DNA of 64,000 nucleotides from Thiobacillus denitrificans (GTDB lineage Bacteria > Pseudomonadota > Gammaproteobacteria > Burkholderiales > Thiobacillaceae): contig DHHQ01000005.1 of NCBI GenBank assembly GCA_002403375.1, positions 16,041 to 80,040 of the forward strand, written 5' to 3'. A model generated the notes under the pieces. It saw only the letters and a list, made by a program, of their open reading frames with translations. It was not told the DNA's origin and searched no databases. The first letter of the stretch is position 1, and each line of letters starts with the position of its first letter. Shown in pieces: positions 44,104-52,537 of this stretch. The translations under genes were made by a program, and so were the position numbers.

Positions 44104-45735
44104 ATGGACAGCCAACTGATCGCCCCCTACGGCGGCACGCTCGTTAACCTGATCGACCCTGCAAGGCTCGACGCGCTCAGGCAGGAGGCGCTGAGCCTGC
44201 CGTCGCTCGACCTCGACTGGCGGAACCAGTGCGAGCTCGAGATGCTGATGACCGGCGCGTACTCGCCGCTCGCCGGCTTCATGACGCGCGCGCAGTGCGA
44301 GCGCGTCGAGAAGGAGATGGCGCTCGACGACGGCACCTTCTGGCCGCTGCCGCTCACGCTCGGCAGCCGCGACAAGGCGGCAGCGAGCCTGAAGGCGGGT
44401 GACCGCGTCGCGCTGCGCGACGGCGAAGGCTACATGCTCGCGGTGCTGACGGTCAGCGACGTGTGGCAGGACGCGGACGGCTGGCACCTGGGCGGAGCGG
44501 TCGAGGGCGTCGCGCTGCCGCCGCATCCCGATTTCGTCGCGCTGCGCGCCACCCCGGCGGAACTGCGCGCGCTGTTGGTCCGCCGCGGCTGGCGCAGGGT
44601 GATCGCCTGGCAGGCCCGGCAGCCGATGCATCGCGCGCAGTTCGAGTTCTGCCTGAAGAGCGCGATCGCGAACGAGGCCAATCTGCTGCTCCATCCGCAG
44701 GTGGGCGGGGACATCACCGAGGCGTCCGGCTATTTCTGCCTGGTGCGCAGCTTCAACGCGGTGTTCGAGCGCTTCCCGGCTGCGACCACGCAGCTGTCGC
44801 TGCTGCCGGCGCCGCCGCGCGAAGCCAGCGCGCGCGCGCTGCTGCTGCGCGCCATCGTCGCGCGCAACCATGGCTGCGGGCTGCTGATCGCCGGCGGCGA
44901 GCACCAGGCGGATGGCAGCTGCCGCCGCGGCGAGGATCTCGCGCACGCGCACGCCGACGTCCCGCTGGCCGACCAGGCGAGGAAGATCGGCGTCGAGCTG
45001 ATCGCCTATCCGCGCATGGTCTACGTCGAGGACCGCGCCGAGCATCTGCCGGAAGCCGAGGCGCCTGCGGGGGCGCGCGTGCTGACGCTTTCCGGCGAGG
45101 AGTTCCGGCGCCGCATGCAGGCCGGCCTGAAGATCCCGGAGTGGTACAGCTTTCCCGAAGTGCTCGCCGAACTGCATCGCCAGAGCCCGCCGCGCGAGCG
45201 CCAGGGCTTCACCGTCTTCTTCACCGGCCTGTCGGGCGCGGGCAAGTCGACGCTGGCGCGCTCGCTCGCCGCGCGGCTGATGGAAATGGGCGGCCGTTCG
45301 GTGACGCTGCTCGACGGCGACATCGTGCGCCGCCACCTTTCATCCGAACTGGGATTCTCCAAGGCGCACCGCGACATCAACGTGCGGCGCATCGGCTTCG
45401 TCGCGAGCGAGATCACCAAGAACCGCGGGATCGCCATCTGCGCGCCGATCGCGCCGTACCGCCAGACCCGCCGCGACGTGCGCGCGATGGTCGAGGCGGT
45501 CGGCGGCTTCGTCGAGATCCACGTCGCCACGCCGATCGAGACCTGCGAGTCGCGCGACCGCAAGGGCCTGTACGCGAAGGCGCGCGCGGGGCTGATCCCG
45601 GAGTTCACCGGCGTGTCCGACCCCTACGAGGCGCCCGAGCATCCCGAGCTGGCGATCGACACCACGGACGTCGGGATCGACGCCGCGGTGCAGCAGATCC
45701 TGCTCAAGCTCGAGCACGAGGGCTACCTGCGCTGA
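44104..45735 (+). CDS. Sulfurylase-like/APS kinase fusion (true APS kinase, probably inactive sulfurylase domain)
   Basis: The 543-residue protein joins an ATP sulfurylase-like domain (about 1-375) to an APS kinase (about 380-543). The kinase is intact: Walker A FFTGLSGAGKSTLARSL, LLDGDIVRRHLS, INVRRIGFVA and KGLYAKARAG. In the sulfurylase domain the nucleotide motif QTRNPxHRAH is replaced by QARQPMHRAQ, losing the Asn and the second His. A two-domain protein of this size and type from Thiobacillus denitrificans is known to have APS kinase but no sulfurylase activity, and this gene fits that description. An automatic name such as bifunctional PAPS synthetase would mislead. Confidence 0.9.
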   Translation: MDSQLIAPYGGTLVNLIDPARLDALRQEALSLPSLDLDWRNQCELEMLMTGAYSPLAGFMTRAQCERVEKEMALDDGTFWPLPLTLGSRDKAAASLKAGDRVALRDGEGYMLAVLTVSDVWQDADGWHLGGAVEGVALPPHPDFVALRATPAELRALLVRRGWRRVIAWQARQPMHRAQFEFCLKSAIANEANLLLHPQVGGDITEASGYFCLVRSFNAVFERFPAATTQLSLLPAPPREASARALLLRAIVARNHGCGLLIAGGEHQADGSCRRGEDLAHAHADVPLADQARKIGVELIAYPRMVYVEDRAEHLPEAEAPAGARVLTLSGEEFRRRMQAGLKIPEWYSFPEVLAELHRQSPPRERQGFTVFFTGLSGAGKSTLARSLAARLMEMGGRSVTLLDGDIVRRHLSSELGFSKAHRDINVRRIGFVASEITKNRGIAICAPIAPYRQTRRDVRAMVEAVGGFVEIHVATPIETCESRDRKGLYAKARAGLIPEFTGVSDPYEAPEHPELAIDTTDVGIDAAVQQILLKLEHEGYLR

Positions 45736-45755
45736 TCCGTCTTTTCGGCGACAAG

Positions 45756-45783
45756 AAAGCCGGCCCGGGGGCCGGCTTTTATT
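45756..45783. terminator. Bidirectional terminator
   Basis: AAAGCCGGCCC-GG-GGGCCGGCTTTT forms a long perfect stem with T tracts usable in both directions. It lies between the convergent APS kinase fusion and symporter genes. Confidence 0.85.
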
Positions 45784-45855
45784 CGGGGCATGAAACGTTC
45801 GGGGCGGTCTGCGGGGCAGTCGCGGGCGGACGCCGCGCCGACACCCGGGTGCCGC

Positions 45856-47313
45856 TCAGCTGCGCGAGGGGACGACGGGAGCCGGCCTCGGCTGCATGCC
45901 CAGCGAGCCCGCCAGCATGCCGAGCGCGCTCGCGATCAATCCGGCGAACTGCGGCGGCAGCGCGGCATCCGGGGCGATGAATTCCGCGGCGATCCACGCG
46001 ACCAGTCCGAGCGCGATCGACAGCCCGGCACCCGCATTGGTCGCGCGCTTCCAGTAGAGGCCGGCCACCAGCGGCACGAAGGCGCAGGCCAGCGTGACCT
46101 TGTAGGCGTTGGCGACCATCTCGTGGATGCTGGTCTCGCTCTCGAGCGACCACAGCGAATAGACGACAACCAGCAGGGCGAACACCACGACCACGCCGCG
46201 CGTGATCCACAGCAGCTGCTTCGCGCTCATGCGGTGGTGCGGCATGAACTCCTTGATGATGTTCTCCGAGATGGTCACCGAGGGCGCGAGCAGGGTGCCG
46301 GAGGCGGTCGACATGATGACCGACAGCAGCGCGCCGTAGAACACGATCTGCGCGTAGAACGGCAGGTGCGTCTTGACGAAGGTCGGCAGCACCAGCTGCG
46401 CGTCCTCTTCCAGCAGCGCCGCGGTCATCGCCGGATCGACCAGCGTCGCCGAGTAGGTAAGGTAGATCGGCACCGCGGCGAACAGGAAGTACAGCGAGCC
46501 GCCGATGACCGTTCCCCACACCGCGATGGTCTCGGTGCGGCCCGAGTTGGAGCGCTGGAACACGTCCTGCTGCGGGATCGAGCCGAGACCCATGGTCAAG
46601 AGGCCGGCGACGAAGGTGACGATCGCGGCCCACTCGAGCGGCGGCCAGAACGCGAACTTTCCGGCCGCCGCGGCGTGCTCGATCACCGGCGCGATGCCGT
46701 TGACGGCCGGCATGTCGCCGACCAGCTTGGAAATCCACAGCAGGCCGATGACGATCACGGTCATCTGCACGAGCGTCGTCAGTGCCACCGACCACATCCC
46801 GCCGAACAGCGTATACAGCAGCACCACCGCCGCGCCGATCAGCACGCCCTCGGCCTGGGTGATCGCGCCGCTCGAGAGCACGTTGAACACCAGCCCCAGC
46901 GCGACCACCTGCGCCGACACCCAGCCCAGGTAGGACAGCGCGATCGCCGACGAGATCACCACTTCGACCGGACGGTTGTAGCGCTGGCGGAAGAAGTCGC
47001 CCAGCGTCAGCAGCTTCATGCGGTACAGCGGCCGCGCGAAGAAAAGCCCGAACAGGATCAGCGCGAGTGCCGCGCCGAAGGGGTCGGAGATGGTGCCGCC
47101 GAGGTTCTCGTCGAGGAAGGTCGCCGGGATGCCGAGCACGGTCTCGGCGCCGAACCAGGTGGCGAACACCATCGCCACCACGACGACCATCGGCAGCGAG
47201 CGCCCGGCGGTGATGTAGTCGGCGGCGCTGTGGACCTTGGTGGCGGCGTACAGGCCGATGCCGATGGAGAGGACGAGGTAGAGGATGACGAAACCGAGCA
47301 GGGTGTGATCCAC
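45856..47313 (-). CDS. Sodium:solute symporter family protein
   Basis: The 485-residue protein starts at a GTG preceded by an AGGATT ribosome site. It has about 13 membrane helices and SSS-family features: an N-terminal LVLSIGIGLYAATKV, YITAGRSLPMVVVVAMVFATWFGAET, GMWSVALTTLVQMTVIVIG and MSTASGTLLAPSVTISENII, which holds the sodium-site serines. Related transporters move proline, pantothenate, acetate or other solutes; the substrate here cannot be told. It starts 11 bp after the ubiB stop, so it may be transcribed with the ubi genes. Confidence 0.88.
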   Translation of the reverse strand: MDHTLLGFVILYLVLSIGIGLYAATKVHSAADYITAGRSLPMVVVVAMVFATWFGAETVLGIPATFLDENLGGTISDPFGAALALILFGLFFARPLYRMKLLTLGDFFRQRYNRPVEVVISSAIALSYLGWVSAQVVALGLVFNVLSSGAITQAEGVLIGAAVVLLYTLFGGMWSVALTTLVQMTVIVIGLLWISKLVGDMPAVNGIAPVIEHAAAAGKFAFWPPLEWAAIVTFVAGLLTMGLGSIPQQDVFQRSNSGRTETIAVWGTVIGGSLYFLFAAVPIYLTYSATLVDPAMTAALLEEDAQLVLPTFVKTHLPFYAQIVFYGALLSVIMSTASGTLLAPSVTISENIIKEFMPHHRMSAKQLLWITRGVVVVFALLVVVYSLWSLESETSIHEMVANAYKVTLACAFVPLVAGLYWKRATNAGAGLSIALGLVAWIAAEFIAPDAALPPQFAGLIASALGMLAGSLGMQPRPAPVVPSRS

Positions 47314-47324
47314 GGCGGCAAATC

Positions 47325-48851
47325 CTATTTGACGAGCAGTATGACCAGTGCGAGCGTGAGCGTGGCGAGCAGGCCGGCGATCGCGCCGAGCCAGCGGTTG
47401 CGCGCCTGCTGCTGCCGCAGCATCAGGGTGAGGCCGGCCTCGAGCTGGGCCAGCCGGTTTTCGTTGAGCGCGTGGTGCGCGAGGCGCGGCAGCTGCGGCA
47501 ACAGCGCCGCCCATTTCGGCGCCTCGGACTGCAGGTTTCTGACCAGCGCGCGCCAGCCGACCTGCTCGTTCATCCAGCGTTCGAGGAAGGGCTTGGCGGT
47601 CTTCCACAGGTCCAGATCCGGGTCCAGCTGGCGGCCGAGCCCCTCGATGTTGAGCAGCGTCTTCTGCAGCAGGACGAGCTGCGGCTGGATCTCGACGTTG
47701 AAGCGGCGCGACGCCTGGAACAGCTGCAGCAGCACGCGGCCGAACGAGATTTCCTTGAGCGGGCGGTCGAACACCGGCTCGCACACCGCGCGCACCGCCG
47801 CCTCGAGCTCGTCGACCCGGGTGTCCGCGGGCACCCAGCCGGATTCCAGGTGTGCCAGCGCCACCGCCTTGTAGTCGCGGCGGAAGAAGGCGAGGAAGTT
47901 GCGCGCGAGGTACTGCTTGTCGACCTCGGTGAGCGTGCCCATGATGCCGAAGTCGAGCGCGATGTACTGTTCGGAGCCCGGGCGCACGAGGATGTTGCCG
48001 GGATGCATGTCGGCGTGGAAGAAGCCGTCGCGGAACACCTGGGTGAAGAAGATTTCCACGCCGGTGGCGGCGAGCCTAGGGATGTCGGTGCCGGATTCCC
48101 TGAGCTTGTCGATCTGGCTCACCGGGATGCCGTCCATGCGGTCCATCACCATGACGCTCTTGTCGCAGTAGTCCCAGTAGACCTCGGGGACCATCAACAG
48201 CGGCGAATCCTTGAAGTTGCGCCGCAGCTGCGAGCAGTTGGCGGCCTCGCGCATCAGGTCGAGCTCGTCTTCGAGGTGCTTCTCGAACTCGGCGACCACC
48301 TCGCGCGGCCGCAGGCGGCGGCCGTCTGCGAAGAGTTTTTCCACCATGCCGGCGGCAGCGTCGAGCAGCGAGACGTCGTGCGCGATCACCGGCGCGATCC
48401 CCGGGCGCAGCACCTTCACCGCGACCGCGGTGCCGTCATGCAGGCGGGCGAAATGCACCTGCGCCACCGAGGCCGAGGCGACCGGGGTGGCGTCGAACTC
48501 GGCGAACACCTCGGCGAGCGGCCGCTTGTACGCCGCTTCCAGCGTCGCGATCGCCTGGCCGGACGGGAACGGCGGCACCCGGTCCTGCAGCTGCGCGAGC
48601 TCGTCGGCGATGTCGAGCGGCACCAGGTCGCGCCGGGTCGACAGCATCTGGCCGAACTTGACGAAGATCGGCCCCAGCGCCTCCAGCGCGAGCCGCAGCC
48701 GCACCCCGCGCGGCTCCGTGAGCGGACGCCAGAACAGCGTCATGCGCACCAGCCAGCGCAGCGGCCTGACCCGCTCGTGGCCGAGGAAGAATTCCTCCAG
48801 CCCGAAGCGCAGGCCGACGGTGACGATGCGGAGCAGGCGCAGCAGCTTCAT
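47325..48851 (-). CDS. ubiB: Ubiquinone biosynthesis kinase-like protein UbiB
   Basis: The 508-residue ABC1/ADCK-type atypical kinase-like protein has the KxGQ motif FVKFGQMLSTRRDLVP, an alanine-rich loop, the lysine AVKVLRPGI, the catalytic-loop-like FHADMHPGNILVRPG and metal-binding ALDFGIMG. Two C-terminal membrane helices include WLGAIAGLLATLTLALVILLV. UbiB supports coenzyme Q synthesis or transport by ATP hydrolysis. Its ATG overlaps the ubiJ stop (ATGA), and the order ubiE-ubiJ-ubiB is that of many proteobacteria. Confidence 0.95.
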   Translation of the reverse strand: MKLLRLLRIVTVGLRFGLEEFFLGHERVRPLRWLVRMTLFWRPLTEPRGVRLRLALEALGPIFVKFGQMLSTRRDLVPLDIADELAQLQDRVPPFPSGQAIATLEAAYKRPLAEVFAEFDATPVASASVAQVHFARLHDGTAVAVKVLRPGIAPVIAHDVSLLDAAAGMVEKLFADGRRLRPREVVAEFEKHLEDELDLMREAANCSQLRRNFKDSPLLMVPEVYWDYCDKSVMVMDRMDGIPVSQIDKLRESGTDIPRLAATGVEIFFTQVFRDGFFHADMHPGNILVRPGSEQYIALDFGIMGTLTEVDKQYLARNFLAFFRRDYKAVALAHLESGWVPADTRVDELEAAVRAVCEPVFDRPLKEISFGRVLLQLFQASRRFNVEIQPQLVLLQKTLLNIEGLGRQLDPDLDLWKTAKPFLERWMNEQVGWRALVRNLQSEAPKWAALLPQLPRLAHHALNENRLAQLEAGLTLMLRQQQARNRWLGAIAGLLATLTLALVILLVK

Positions 48852-49426
48852 GCGTCGGGGGCTTCGAGGCGGCGCAGGCGGGCTTCCAGCCGCGCGACGT
48901 CGTCGGCCAGCGTGTCGACCTCGCGGTTGAAGCGCGCCACGTCGACGCCGCGCGCCATCATCCCGGCCTCTTCGACCATGTATTCGCTCGCGTTCACCCC
49001 GAGGGCGGTCGCGACCTGCCGCAGGCCGGCGAGCGCGTCGCGCCCGAGGGCGTGCAGGCGGTGCGCGGCGGCGTCGCCGACGAGCGGCGCGAGGTCGGCC
49101 TCGACGTCCCAGTCGAGTTGTCTGAAGACGCGGTCGAGCGTGGCGAGCAGCGCCGGGTCGCCGCTGTATTCGGCGAGCCGCAGCGCCTCGCGGCCGAAGA
49201 AGGGCAGGCGGGCGACGAGCGCGGGGGTGGGGCGGATCACGGCGTCGGGCGTCTCGACCACCGCCTCCGAAAAGCAGCCGTCGTCGGCGATGCGGAAGTC
49301 GATCTGGCGCAGCGCGAGGTCGAGCCGCACGCCCGCGCCGGCGTGCTTCGCCAGCGCCTCGGCGGCGCCCGGCGTCTGTCGCAGCAGGTGGTTCAGGCTG
49401 CGCTCGACGAGGCCTTCGGCGATCAA
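48848..49426 (-). CDS. ubiJ: Ubiquinone biosynthesis accessory factor UbiJ
   Basis: The 192-residue protein sits between ubiE and ubiB. It has an SCP2-like lipid-binding N-terminal part (LRQIDFRIADDGCF, VIRPTPALVARLP) and a C-terminal coiled coil (NREVDTLADDVARLEARLRRLE), which is the UbiJ plan. UbiJ organises the Ubi enzyme complex around the lipid intermediate. The frame has no ATG near its N-terminus. A TTG at 49426 overlapping the ubiE TGA stop gives the best fit to a coupled start; a GTG eight codons downstream is an alternative. Confidence 0.88.
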   Translation of the reverse strand: MIAEGLVERSLNHLLRQTPGAAEALAKHAGAGVRLDLALRQIDFRIADDGCFSEAVVETPDAVIRPTPALVARLPFFGREALRLAEYSGDPALLATLDRVFRQLDWDVEADLAPLVGDAAAHRLHALGRDALAGLRQVATALGVNASEYMVEEAGMMARGVDVARFNREVDTLADDVARLEARLRRLEAPDA

Positions 49427-50157
49427 ACCTTGAAGCCCTTGTGCAAGGCGACGACCCCGGCGGTCAGGTTGTGATAGCTGACCTTGGCGAAGCCCGCCGC
49501 TTCCATCATCGCCTTGAGTTCCTCCTGCCCCGGGTGCATGCGGATCGACTCGGCGAGGTACTGGTAGCTGCCGGCATCCTGGGCGACCAGCTTGCCCATC
49601 AGCGGCAGCAGCTTGAACGAATACAGGTCGTAGGCCGGCTCGAGCGGCTTCCACACCTTGGAGAACTCGAGCACCAGCAGCCGGCCGCCGGGCTTGAGCA
49701 CGCGGTGCATCTCGGCCAGCGCCTGATCCTTGTGGGTCATGTTCCTGAGGCCGAAGGCCACCGACACGCAGTCGAAATGGTTGTCGGGGAAGGGCAGGCG
49801 CTCGCCGTCGCACTGCACGGCGGGCGGGGTCCTGCCCTCGTTCAGCATGCGGTCGCGGCCCTCGCGCAGCATCGAGAAGTTGATGTCGGTGAGCAGCACG
49901 GTGCCGGTCTCCCCGACCTCCTTGAGGAACAGCCGCGTCAGGTCGGCGGTGCCGCCGGCCACGTCGAGCACCTTCATGCCGGGCCGCAGGCCCGCCTGCG
50001 CCACCGCGAAGCGCTTCCACAGCCGGTGCAGGCCGGCCGACATCAGGTCGTTCATGAGGTCGTACTTGGCGGCGACGGAGTGGAAGACCTCGGCGACCTT
50101 GGCGGCTTTCTCGGATTCGGCGACCTGCTTGTAGCCGAAGTGGGTGGTCTTGTCCAT
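49423..50157 (-). CDS. ubiE: Bifunctional demethylmenaquinone/2-methoxy-benzoquinol methyltransferase UbiE
   Basis: The 244-residue C-methyltransferase starts MDKTTHFGYKQVAESEK. It carries FHSVAAKYDLMNDLMSAGLHRLWK, the SAM motif VLDVAGGTADLTRLF and the UbiE signatures FDCVSVAFGLRNMTHKDQAL and RVLKPGGRLLVLEFSK, ending in VALHKGFKV. It acts in ubiquinone (and, in other species, menaquinone) synthesis. It is the first gene of ubiE-ubiJ-ubiB and is divergent from phoB across a 138-bp spacer holding Pho boxes. Confidence 0.97.
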   Translation of the reverse strand: MDKTTHFGYKQVAESEKAAKVAEVFHSVAAKYDLMNDLMSAGLHRLWKRFAVAQAGLRPGMKVLDVAGGTADLTRLFLKEVGETGTVLLTDINFSMLREGRDRMLNEGRTPPAVQCDGERLPFPDNHFDCVSVAFGLRNMTHKDQALAEMHRVLKPGGRLLVLEFSKVWKPLEPAYDLYSFKLLPLMGKLVAQDAGSYQYLAESIRMHPGQEELKAMMEAAGFAKVSYHNLTAGVVALHKGFKV

Positions 50158-50231
50158 GGCAGACGGGGGAGAGGGATGAGCCCGCGATTCTACCAGCGGG
50201 CGGGCTGCCAAGGGTTTGCGGGTGCCGGCGG

Positions 50232-50271
50232 GTGTCACAAATCGGTCATACTGCTGTCATAACATGACCAC
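50232..50271 (+). promoter_or_regulatory. Pho box array upstream of phoB
   Basis: Seven-base units recur every 11 bp: GTGTCAC (50232), CGGTCAT (50243), CTGTCAT (50254) and a degenerate fourth unit at 50265. The units are separated by 4-bp spacers (AAAT, ACTG, AACA). This is the direct-repeat layout bound by PhoB dimers (consensus CTGTCAT-N4-CTGTCAC). It lies 25-64 bp before the phoB ATG and indicates autoregulation; PhoB could also touch the divergent ubiE promoter. Confidence 0.8.
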
Positions 50272-50295
50272 CATCCCAACAAGGCTGGAATCATC

Positions 50296-50988
50296 ATGGC
50301 TGCCAATATTCTGCTGGTCGAAGACGAACCCGGAATCCAGGAACTGCTGAAGTTCAACCTGGCGCAGGCGGGGCATCAGGTCACCGCCGCCGGCGATGCC
50401 GAGCACGCGCTGAAATTCCTCAAGAGCACGCTGCCCGACGTCATCCTGCTCGACTGGATGCTGCCCGGCATGTCGGGCATCGACCTGTGCAAGCGGCTGC
50501 GCAGCGACGAGCGCTACCAGCCGATCCCCATCATCATGCTGACCGCGCGCGGCGAGGAGCGCGACAAGGTCGCCGGGCTCGACACCGGCGCCGACGACTA
50601 CATCACCAAGCCGTTCTCGCCGCGCGAGCTGATCGCGCGCATCAAGGCCGTGCTGCGCAGGCGCGCCCCGCAGATGACCGACGAGCCGGTCGAGATCAAC
50701 GGGCTGCGCCTCGATCCGGCCAGCCACCGGGTGCAGGGACGCGGGCAGGCGCTGGAGCTCGGGCCGACCGAATTCCGCCTGCTGCACTTCTTCATGACCC
50801 ACCCCGAGCGCGTCTATTCGCGCACCCAGCTGCTCGACCAGGTGTGGGGCGACGACGTGTTCGTCGAGGAGCGCACCGTCGACGTGCATATCCGCCGCCT
50901 GCGGCTGGCGCTCGAGCCCTCCAAGCACGCCGAGCTGATCCAGACCGTGCGCGGCGCGGGCTATCGCTTTTCCGCCGAAGCGGGTTGA
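50296..50988 (+). CDS. phoB: Phosphate regulon response regulator PhoB
   Basis: The 230-residue OmpR-family regulator has a receiver domain (ILLVEDEPGIQELLKF; VILLDWMLPGMSG with the phosphorylated Asp about residue 54; DDYITKPFSPRELIARI). A winged-helix effector domain follows (GLRLDPASHRVQGRGQALELG; VDVHIRRLRLALEP; VRGAGYRF). The DWMLPGxSG and YITKPFSPREL segments are typical of PhoB. Pho boxes upstream and phoR downstream (29 bp) confirm the assignment. No pst or phoU genes are in the window. Confidence 0.95.
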   Translation: MAANILLVEDEPGIQELLKFNLAQAGHQVTAAGDAEHALKFLKSTLPDVILLDWMLPGMSGIDLCKRLRSDERYQPIPIIMLTARGEERDKVAGLDTGADDYITKPFSPRELIARIKAVLRRRAPQMTDEPVEINGLRLDPASHRVQGRGQALELGPTEFRLLHFFMTHPERVYSRTQLLDQVWGDDVFVEERTVDVHIRRLRLALEPSKHAELIQTVRGAGYRFSAEAG

Positions 50989-51017
50989 TAATCGCGCCAG
51001 TCTCGTAAACGGCGATC

Positions 51018-52370
51018 ATGATGGGTTTCTGGTGGCGTCCGCTCGGCGTTCTCGCCGGCGTATTGCTGGTGGCGCTGATGCTGTGGGCCGGCTCCGGGTG
51101 GGTGGCCGCGCTGGGCTTCCTCGCCGGCATCCAGGCGTTCGTCATGCTGCGCCGTCTGTGGCAGGAATACCGTCTGGCGCGCTGGCTGGAGAGTCCCGAC
51201 GAAGTCGAGCCGCCCGAGGCCACCGGCACCTGGGGCGACATCTTCTACCGGCTGCAGAAGCTGCAGCGGCGCCAGCATGCCAGCCGCAGCGAGCTCTCCA
51301 ATGCGCTCGAGCAGTTCGAGCACGCCGCGCAGGCCGTGCCCGACGCGATGGTGATCCTCAACGGCAGCGAGCAGATCGAGTGGTGCAACCCCGCCTCGCG
51401 CAAGTACATGGGGCTCGACTGCGAGCGCGACCGCGGGCAGTTCATCCGCTACCTGATGCGGCAGGCGTATTTCCTGGACTTCCTCGACGCCGGGGACTAT
51501 TCGCGGCGGCTCGTCTGCAAGTCGCCGGTCAATCGCGAACTCACCCTGTCGCTGCAGCTGGTGCCGTTCGGTGAATCGCAGAAGCTGCTGCTCGCCCGCG
51601 ACATCACCGACCTCGAGCGCGTCGACGCGATGCGGCGCGACTTCATCGCCAACGTGTCGCACGAACTGCGCACCCCGCTGACCGTCGTCGGCGGCTTCGT
51701 CGAAACGCTGGCCGACGCCCCCGACCTGCCGGCCGCCGAGAGCCGCCACTACTTCAACCTGATGCTCGACCACACTCGGCGCATGCAGCACCTGCTCGAC
51801 GACCTGCTGACGCTGTCGCGCCTCGAAAGTGACGATCACGCCTTCAAGGACGAGCCGGTCAACGTCCCCGAGATGGCGCAGGCGCTGAAGGCCGAGGCCG
51901 AGTCGCTGAGCCGAGGGCGGCACCGGATCAGCCTGCGGCTCGACAGCGACGCCTGGTTGAAAGGGAGCCTGCAGGAGATCCGCAGCGCGCTCGGCAACCT
52001 GGTGTCGAACGCCGTGCGCTACACGCCGGAAGGCGGCGAGATCACCCTTGCCTGGCAAGTGCGCGGCGGCGAAGGCGCGTTTTCGGTCACCGATACCGGC
52101 GAAGGCATCGCGGCCGAGCACATCCCGCGCCTGACCGAGCGCTTCTATCGCGTCGACCGCAGCCGCTCGCGCGAGACCGGCGGCACCGGGCTCGGACTCG
52201 CCATCGTCAAGCACGTGCTGACCCGTCACGGCGCCCGCCTCGACATCCGGTCGACCCCGGGCAAGGGCAGCACCTTTTCCGCCGTCTTTCCCGCCCAGCG
52301 CCTTGAGGCGGCCGCGGTGGCGCCGGACGCTGCCACCCCGCTCCCCGAGCGGAGCCGAGCCGCCGGGTGA
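51018..52370 (+). CDS. phoR: Phosphate regulon sensor kinase PhoR
   Basis: The 450-residue kinase has two N-terminal membrane helices (about 8-45), the basic linker typical of PhoR and a PAS domain (NALEQFEHAAQAVPDAMVIL to about 200). The kinase core has DFIANVSHELRTPLTVVGGF (phosphorylated His about 217), N-box IRSALGNLVSNAVRYTPEGG, VTDTGEGIAAEHIPRLTERFYRVD in part and GTGLGLAIVKHVL. It senses phosphate status, normally through PstSCAB-PhoU. The stop codon coincides with the first base pairs of the 56-bp repeat array. Confidence 0.95.
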   Translation: MMGFWWRPLGVLAGVLLVALMLWAGSGWVAALGFLAGIQAFVMLRRLWQEYRLARWLESPDEVEPPEATGTWGDIFYRLQKLQRRQHASRSELSNALEQFEHAAQAVPDAMVILNGSEQIEWCNPASRKYMGLDCERDRGQFIRYLMRQAYFLDFLDAGDYSRRLVCKSPVNRELTLSLQLVPFGESQKLLLARDITDLERVDAMRRDFIANVSHELRTPLTVVGGFVETLADAPDLPAAESRHYFNLMLDHTRRMQHLLDDLLTLSRLESDDHAFKDEPVNVPEMAQALKAEAESLSRGRHRISLRLDSDAWLKGSLQEIRSALGNLVSNAVRYTPEGGEITLAWQVRGGEGAFSVTDTGEGIAAEHIPRLTERFYRVDRSRSRETGGTGLGLAIVKHVLTRHGARLDIRSTPGKGSTFSAVFPAQRLEAAAVAPDAATPLPERSRAAG

Positions 52371-52537
52371 GCGTGGTTCTTGGCGCTTCAGCGCCTTAGA
52401 ACCACGGCCTGCCCCCAGCGGGTAGAGCGTGGTTCTTGGCGCTTCAGCGCCTTGGACCCGCGGCGTGTCCCCAGCTGGCAGAGCCCGGTTCCCGGCGCTT
52501 CAAGCGTTTTCAGAACCCCGGCCAGCTCCCAGCAACG
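52370..52537. repeat. Three tandem 56-bp hairpin repeats
   Basis: Units begin at 52370, 52426 and 52482, exactly 56 bp apart. Each contains an inverted repeat. In unit 1 CGTGGTTCT pairs with AGAACCACG (9 bp), and inside it GGCGC-TTCA-GCGCC forms a second perfect stem. Units 2 and 3 have diverged but keep stems with partly compensating changes. The array starts at the phoR stop and runs into the last codons of the convergent HIT gene. It may end transcription from both sides. Confidence 0.75.

Noticed and set aside
44104..45230. Functional ATP sulfurylase.
   Set aside because: The QxRNPxHRAH motif is degraded (QARQPMHRAQ), and the closest known protein of this architecture lacks sulfurylase activity.
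52370..52537. Possible CRISPR array at the 56-bp repeats.
   Set aside because: There are only three units, no unique spacers between identical repeats, and no cas genes nearby. The whole unit is repeated as a hairpin.
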